Below are positions 57,609 to 64,000 of a DNA stretch of 64,000 nucleotides, in pieces. Location of the stretch: the NCBI GenBank assembly GCA_029204225.1, contig CM055095.1, forward strand, positions 59,717,914 through 59,781,913, read 5' to 3'. Made by a program: the position numbers and the translations under genes. Under the pieces are notes generated by a model. It was given only the letters and a program-made list of their open reading frames with translations. It had not been told where the DNA came from and made no database searches. Origin of the DNA: Diphasiastrum complanatum. Lineage: Eukaryota > Streptophyta > Lycopodiopsida > Lycopodiales > Lycopodiaceae. How positions within the stretch are numbered: the first letter of the stretch is position 1; each line of letters opens with the position of its first letter.

Positions 57609-57614
57609 ATTATT

Positions 57615-57623
57615 TTTATAAAC
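57615..57623 (+). promoter_or_regulatory. Rightward TATA box for LREDE copy B
   Basis: TTTATAAAC about 300 bp before the open stretch of the LREDE gene. GATATCG/CGGTATCG and ATTTCAAGC phrases repeat in the leader (57670-57780). Confidence 0.5.
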
Positions 57624-57903
57624 AGGTCATTTTCGGCTCGAATTTTCACGCAAATTTTTGATTTCTTTGTCGGATATCGATTTCAAGCACGCCATTTGCA
57701 CTGATTACCCTCCGTTGACTTACTTGCGTCTGGAACCGATACTACCTCGTCCGGTATCGCATTCAAGCCTGCCTTACATCTCGTTTCTTTTTTGTTCTTT
57801 GTTCACTCGTTCAGATCCGATACCCTAATTTCTAATATCTCTTTTGAGCGCACATTGCCTTGAGGTTCTTGTCTGACCTTCAGTTTGTGCTTGAGAGCGA
57901 TAT

Positions 57904-58600
57904 TTGGAATTTTACATCTCTAGTTTTTTGTTTAAAATGTCTAATTTTGATTCTAGTTTGTTTTTTTTTTTCATGAATTTGGTATTAGTGATAATTTGGA
58001 GTATAAAAAAATCTCTTTTTTCTCCTTTTCTTTTTATTCTTTTTTCTATTACCGAAGGTCCTACTGTGGAGACATTTTCCGAGATATATCTCAGATTTAA
58101 GTCTCTGCTCAGTACTCCGTTATTCAGATCTCAAAATAAGGACATGATTCATTATCAAGACTTGGTGGCACTCAACAAGCATAGCTATAAAGCTAAGCTT
58201 GACAACATGTTCACCAAGTTACATAATGATTTCAAGCCTGTAGATGAGTGCCCAATACACAATAAAAAATGTAGATTTGTTGACTTTCAGTCTCCATTTG
58301 TATTTTTTTCTTTTGTTAAATATTTTTGACGATTCGAAAGCTGGCCCTTCCACTTCTGAAGCTGCTTCTTCCAGTGGTACAAAGTCTGAAAAGTCAAAGA
58401 TTGTAGATATAGATACTTTTTTTATTGATACGAGCATTAATTTAGATGATTGTTCAGATTTTGATCCTGCTCAAAATAGGACATCGTTTATAGGCCCTAG
58501 AACAACCACTACCCTTTCTCCTTCTGATAAATCTTTGATCACTTTGCCTACTTATAATATAGATAATAATTCTTTCTTGACAATATCGGATCTTCTCATA
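57904..58600 (+). pseudogene. LREDE-type cassette protein, copy B, truncated
   Basis: A first Met is at 57936 (MSNFDSSLF); the T-rich stretch after it may be an intron ending near 58055. Then come YLRFKSLLSTPLF, KDMIHYQDLVALN and CPIHNKKC (C-x2-H-x3-C, compare CDQHNRSC in copy D). After a frameshift near 58325, a Ser-rich spacer follows and LPTYNIDNNSFLTISDLL, the segment just before the LREDE motif in copies A and D. The match ends there, at about 58597, where the duplicated copia-derived sequence begins. The gene was thus cut just before its most conserved motif. Confidence 0.55.
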
Positions 58601-59790
58601 AGAAGTTTACAAAAGTGCCTTTAAGATTGAAAACTTACAATTTTCATCTTTATGAATGAACACATCATTCATGATCTTATTGAAACCAAAGGATCCTACA
58701 TTATGAAGATATTTCCATTTCCTTGACTTCATAACTAATGTAAGCTTACAAGGAAAACATATTTTGCTATCTTTTAAGGCATCACACTCAACTAGTATTG
58801 CCTTAATCCACCTTCGAGATACAAAAATCTCTTCAAAGCAAAATGCTTCTTCATAAGTTGACATAATAACATAAATGAAACTATTTTCATTTTATGATTG
58901 CTGCTCCTTATTCTCGATTGATTTCTCTTGGATCATAACAATAAGTTTGAACTTATCCAAAGTTCCAAGCAAAATACTTTCCAAAGACATAAAATAAATC
59001 CAAATTACTTTCATGAAAGTGACATCTATCTTTGCATCTTGAACCAAACAATGCACTTCCAAATGAAAAACTTCAAAAGATTTGACATGTGTTGTGATGG
59101 ACTCTTGAAGACAAATCTTGCAAGTCCTTGTGAGACTCCAAACCTCATTCACCTTTCCACAAAGGAAACACCTTTCCTTGGACTTGTCCTTCTTGTATTT
59201 GCATTTTGAACTTGAAGCTCCATCCTTCACCTCGGCCCCCTTGCTTTGGTTCTCCTTGGATGGACTGGTCTTCTTTTTGTAGCATCTCGAGAAAAAATAT
59301 CCTCCCTTGCCACAAAGGTTGCACTTAGGATCCTTTCTTTCCTTCAATAAGATGCCACCTATTGATGCCATGTGAATAAAAATCTGGGATATGATTCTAC
59401 AAATGTAATTTGTGACTTTCAAGAGACTAGATTTGAACATCTATAACAATCTAGAAGGATCTACAAAAGATCTAGCTCACAAACCTAAGAATCAATCTTC
59501 ACAGTAATGACTAGTCACTTGGAAACTTTGCTTTGATCACTAAGAGAAAAGCACACAATCTTTGAACCAAATCACTAAAAAAATCAGATCCAATCTCCTA
59601 TTGGACTCATCAAATACCAATGACTCTTCCTTTTGAAAGTTGAAATGGATATGAAAAAGATTTGACAACTAGATTTTCCTTTTCATTTGACTAGTTCTCT
59701 CAACACTTGAGATTCTTGAACAAAAGATGGGTTTTGTTTCAAATACATGGAAATCAAACTTAATCACTTCTTTTGGACTCACTCTTTTAG
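58600..59790 (-). mobile_element. Zinc-knuckle copia derivative, repeat unit 1
   Basis: Nearly identical to 61193-62345. Reading leftward: leader-like DNA, a gag start MASIGGILLKERKD fused directly to a degenerate zinc knuckle (CNLCGKGGYFFSRC, Tyr for His) and a second Cys-rich stretch (RCFLCGK). A non-gag part then ends with CFEEIFVSRRWIKAILVECDAL and FIHKDENCKFSILKA. The middle of gag is missing. It abuts the truncated LREDE gene. Confidence 0.6.
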
Positions 59791-59957
59791 CCACTAGAAT
59801 TTGAATTAAATCATATGTACAACCTATATGATTATGGTACATGACAAGTACACTATTTCACACGTGGAAACAGGCTCCACACATGTGTGTTTATCTATAT
59901 ACAAGATTTTTGGCCTCTACCAAGCTTATTTTTGCATTTTTCATACTCCTCAAAAAT
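59780..59957 (-). mobile_element. Copia LTR fragment
   Basis: On the minus strand it matches the first 170 bp of the LTR at 9248-10053 (TGCAAAAATAAGCTTGGTAGAGG). It joins directly to unit 1's leader at about 59780, so one element was truncated at its 3' LTR. Confidence 0.75.
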
Positions 59958-60068
59958 CTAGCCTGATGGAAAACATGATGATCTTGAACTTGACTCCATG
60001 GGCTGAATTGGTCTTTTCTAGTTCAAAAGGTGTGAAGACCAGCCAATGAGATTGATGTTGATTTGAAA

Positions 60069-60998
60069 TCACCATATCCATGATAGTGCTTCTTTGATGT
60101 TGACATCTTTGATGAGCTTCAGAGCTTTGCACCATCCTAGCACCTCCAAAATTGATTCCTTCGAATTTTCATGTAGATGCTTGACCTTGAGGCTTGCTAC
60201 TTCTTCATGTGCATGCTCCTTCATGAGAAAATAAAGATTTCTTCTTGATTTATTAGGATCACAAAGGTCTAACATCATGTTACCACGATCTAGAGAATTA
60301 GACTCATCCAAATTGGCAAGACTATGCACGTTATAATAACAAAGTGTTTGCATCATATCTTCATGCTTGTTTACCATGCTAATCTCAGATCCAATGAGGC
60401 TAAATACTTTATGGAGATAAGTGTCTTTAGAAGATGATTCACTTACTCTCATAAAGAGTTTACAATCTGCCTCAATACAAATTTTCAAACTATGAGTGAA
60501 CAAATCACTTTTGCTCTTACATGACTTAAGAGCATATATTTGATGAAATAACCATTTGCTTTCTAATTGATTTAAAATCAATTTCAACCTTTTAAGAACA
60601 TCATCTATATTCTCAAGAGAGACTTCATACTCAACTAGTATGGTTTTACTCCAATTTTGAGATGCAATGATCTCACTAAAGCAAATTGATTTATCAAATG
60701 ACATAAGAGAAGTAAGTATGTGATGTATACCACATGAGATATGCTCCTCTTTCCCTTGAAATGTGAGCCACATGGACTCAACCACATTTCTTGAGTTTCT
60801 TTTTGGAATCACAATTTGAGAAGGTCTCTCCTCCTCAATCCTTGGCATACTTGAACCTTGAGAAGGATTCTCCTCCTTAATCCTTGGCACATTTGAACCT
60901 TGAGATGACTCCTTAAGATCCTCTTCATGGTGCTCCTTTTTGATGGAAATCCGAGACCTCCATGTCTCATAATGATCACAACAAGTATGACCATTCAA
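60069..60998 (-). CDS. Unknown 309-codon open frame between the two repeat units
   Basis: Open without stops, starting MNGHTCCDHYETW. It has two repeats of a short EEN/ERPSQGS-MPRI segment near residue 40. The main part (SICFSEIIASQNWSKTILVEYE, SKWLFHQIYALKSCKS, EADCKLFMRVSESSSKDTYL) aligns in order with the N-terminal exon of transposase-like copy B (GSRSSRKAILVLYD, ESKKLYCQKNALGSSK, EANCKLLLRLSEASKVDTY). It is also related to pieces in units 1 and 2. Just downstream lies the copia LTR fragment, so the frame sits where a 3' extra gene would be in a retroelement. I do not recognise the family; whether it is expressed is unknown. Confidence 0.5.
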   Translation of the reverse strand: MNGHTCCDHYETWRSRISIKKEHHEEDLKESSQGSNVPRIKEENPSQGSSMPRIEEERPSQIVIPKRNSRNVVESMWLTFQGKEEHISCGIHHILTSLMSFDKSICFSEIIASQNWSKTILVEYEVSLENIDDVLKRLKLILNQLESKWLFHQIYALKSCKSKSDLFTHSLKICIEADCKLFMRVSESSSKDTYLHKVFSLIGSEISMVNKHEDMMQTLCYYNVHSLANLDESNSLDRGNMMLDLCDPNKSRRNLYFLMKEHAHEEVASLKVKHLHENSKESILEVLGWCKALKLIKDVNIKEALSWIW

Positions 60999-61046
60999 TA
61001 TGCACTTCCTATGATTATCAAGATTACTTATGCTAGAAACATCAGT

Positions 61047-62345
61047 TTAAAAATCACCACAATTTGGCATGATTTTTCCAATATTGAAATCAAAAGGTAT
61101 TTCCATCTCAATAAGACTAACTACTTGCTTATGGATATAAGTGTCCACTTTGGATGCTTCACTTATTTTCATAAGAAGTTTACAACTTGCCTTTAGGATT
61201 GCAAACATACAATTTTCATCTTTATGAATGAACACATCATTCATGATCTTATTGAAACCAAAAGATCCTACATTATGAAGATATTTCCATTTCCTTGACT
61301 TCATAACTAAGTAAGCTTACAAGGAAAACAAAATTTGCTATCTTTTGAGGCATCACACTCAACTAGTATTGCCTTAATCCACCTTTGAGATACAAAAATC
61401 TCTTCAAAGCAAAATGGTTTTTCATAAGTTGACATGAGAGCATAAATGAAACTATTCTCATTTTGTGATTGTTGCTCCTTATCTTGATTGATGTCTCTTG
61501 GATCATAACAATAAGTTGAAATTATCTAAAGTTCCAAGCAAAATACTTTCCAAGGACATAAAATAAATCCAAATTACTTTCATGAAAGTGACATCTATTT
61601 TTGCATCTTGAACCAAACAATGCACTTCCAAATGAAAAATTTCAAAAGATTTGACATGTGCTGTGATGGAATCTTGAAGACAAATCTTGCAAGTCCTTGT
61701 GAGACTCCAAGCCTCATTCACCTTTCCACAAAGGAAACACCTTTTCTTGGACTTGTCCTTCTTGTATTTGCATTTTGAACTTGAAGCTCCATCCTTCTCC
61801 TCGGCCCCCTTGCTTTGGTTCTTCTTGGATGGATTTGTCTTCTTTTTGTAGTATCTCGAGGAAAAATATCCTTCCTTGCCACAAAGGTTGCACTTAGGAT
61901 CCTTTCTTTCCTTCAATAGGATGCCACCTATTGATTCGATGTGAATAAAAAACTGTGATATGATTCTACAAATGTAATTTGTGACTCTCAAGAGACTAGA
62001 TTTGAACATCTTTAACAATCTAGAAGGATCTACAAAAGATCTAGCTCACAAACCTAAGAATCAAATTTCACAGTAATGACTAGTCACTTGGAAACTTTGC
62101 TCTGATCATTAAGAAAAAAGCACACAATCTTTGAATCAAATCACTAAAGAAATCAGATCCACTCTCCTATTGGACTCATCAAATACCAATGACTCTTTCT
62201 TTTGAAAGGCGAAATGGATATGAAAAGATTTGACACCTAGATTTTTCTTTTCACTTGACTAGCTCTCTCAACACTTGAGATTTTTGAACAAAAGATGGGT
62301 TTTGTTCCAAATACATGAAACTCAAACTTAATTACTTCTTTTTTA
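61047..62345 (-). mobile_element. Zinc-knuckle copia derivative, repeat unit 2
   Basis: Second copy of the unit at 58600-59790. The gag-like frame at 62018-61503 has CNLCGKEGYFSSRYY (last Cys changed) and RCFLCGK. Further on is ILKASCKLLMKISEASKVDTYIHK, absent from unit 1 because that copy ends at the junction with the cassette gene. Confidence 0.6.
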
Positions 62346-63465
62346 CTCACTCTTGATCCAAATAATCTCACACTTGAGATTTAGAATGAATTTGATTTGA
62401 TTTGACAACAAACTATACCACCAATTTTTCACAAAGCTTAAAAAGTTAGACAACTAGATATTCACAAAGATCTCAACCATGCATGAATACTCAAATATGG
62501 ACTCCTCCTCATTCTAGACATCCAATGGGATTTCAAATTGACCCTCACACTCTCACAAAGAAAGTTGAATAGAACTAATTTGATTTTCATACATACTATG
62601 TCAATTTTTGCTCAATAAATTGATTCAATCACCCCTATTGGATTCCACCAATTACTCTACCTTTTAAGACTTGGAATGAAATTCAAAATCAAAAGTTGTG
62701 ATTTTTCTCACTAAGATATTGTGCTTCAAAGAGCTAATGCCACTTAGAACGATTTGATCACCTAGGAGAATACAAATTCTCCACCAATAACAACACAAAA
62801 TGAGCTTCTAGATCTTGCCTTCTACAAAGGAAGGAACTCTTAGAAAATTGGATCTCTCTCTACACATTTGCCATAGACACCTTAATGACTCTTTTCAAAC
62901 CTCACAAACACTCAAACAAATTGAGTAGGATTGAATTATGTGACTTGGATCTCAATCTCTTTTCTAGAACTTTCAATTGAAGCCAATCTATCTCAAATTC
63001 TACAAAAGATTTGCATAGATGCTCTATATGCACTAGAAACTCTCAAAGGTTTCACTTGGAGGACAGATCCAAGGATGTTTTCTAGCAAATTGATGCTTCT
63101 AAACTTGACCCTATCACTCTTGAAGAAATCTAGAGTGATGGCACAATGGATTTCAACCTCTCACCTTGCATATTACTCCTTGATCTATGTTTTTTAGCAA
63201 AATCTCTCTCAACTTCAACATGCACTCAAAAAATCAGAGATAATCAATTAATGCACCTAATTCAAGCTTCAAATTTAATTTCTTGGCTGATATAATCCAA
63301 GAAATAATCAAGGGATTAGATTCTCTATAGAAAATGCTTGATTTTGCACCAAAACTATCTCAAATTGGGTGTGTGAGTCAAATTGTACAAATTTTTGAAT
63401 TTTCTCAGCCAAAACCAGAGCTGTACGGCCTCACACGTGTGAAAAGAATTCCTATAGCCCACAGC
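62346..63465. other. Probable leader of the zinc-knuckle derivative; no gene
   Basis: AT-rich sequence with ATCTCAAACTTGAG/CTCACAC phrases. No domain is recognised. A CACACGTGTG site lies at about 63431. Confidence 0.35.
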
Positions 63466-63469
63466 AAGA

Positions 63470-64000
<531 letters not shown>

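Overview
The window is nuclear DNA of a land plant, probably a seed-free one such as a fern or lycophyte (inference). The plant signals are a 2-oxoglutarate/Fe(II) dioxygenase with its conserved intron, a decayed 3-ketoacyl-CoA synthase, a broken F-box/kelch gene, several Ty1/copia families primed by initiator tRNA-Met, and a Helitron helicase remnant. A Penelope-like reverse transcriptase remnant and long (CT)n/(TA)n arrays fit a large, repeat-laden genome. Gene density is very low and almost everything is transposable-element derived.

Layout. 1-7.9 kb: microsatellites, degenerate tandem units, four copies of a hairpin, and an F-box pseudogene. 7.9-11.4 kb: Penelope-like remnant, a fragment of the unknown transposase-like gene, a copia LTR and a gypsy gag-protease remnant. 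12.4-16.6 kb: first copy (D) of an undescribed multigene cassette. 18.2-19.2 kb: dioxygenase. 20-23 kb: Helitron and copia remnants. 24.5-25.3 kb: KCS pseudogene. 25.6-32.1 kb: copia remnants. 32.1-39.9 kb: most complete cassette copy (A). 40.5-51.5 kb: nested copia elements, including one intact young copy with a 1326-codon polyprotein and 5-bp target duplication, sitting inside the gag of another. 52.2-58.6 kb: third cassette copy (B), cut by a copia LTR and microsatellites. 58.6-64 kb: duplicated zinc-knuckle copia derivative, an unknown 309-codon ORF, an LTR piece and a (GA)n tract.

The most interesting content is the cassette. Four unrelated gene types recur together: (1) a large intron-containing protein with a WHLA-DLK motif, a C-x2-C pair and a late QGME motif, possibly an RNase-H-fold transposase; (2) a protein with an LREDE motif and, in two copies, C-x2-H-x3-C; (3) a histone H3-like protein that keeps the exact H3 amino terminus MARTKQTAR and, after a long low-complexity insert, an H3 fold; (4) a protein ending in a possible ubiquitin-like domain, with a splice site conserved to the base between copies. 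Copies D and B place a cluster of CACGTG boxes between two divergent TATA boxes. All copies show stops or frameshifts, so they are relics or near-relics. I read this as a DNA-transposon-like or virus-like element that carries its own H3-like histone. I found no terminal inverted repeats or target duplications, so the element boundaries remain open.
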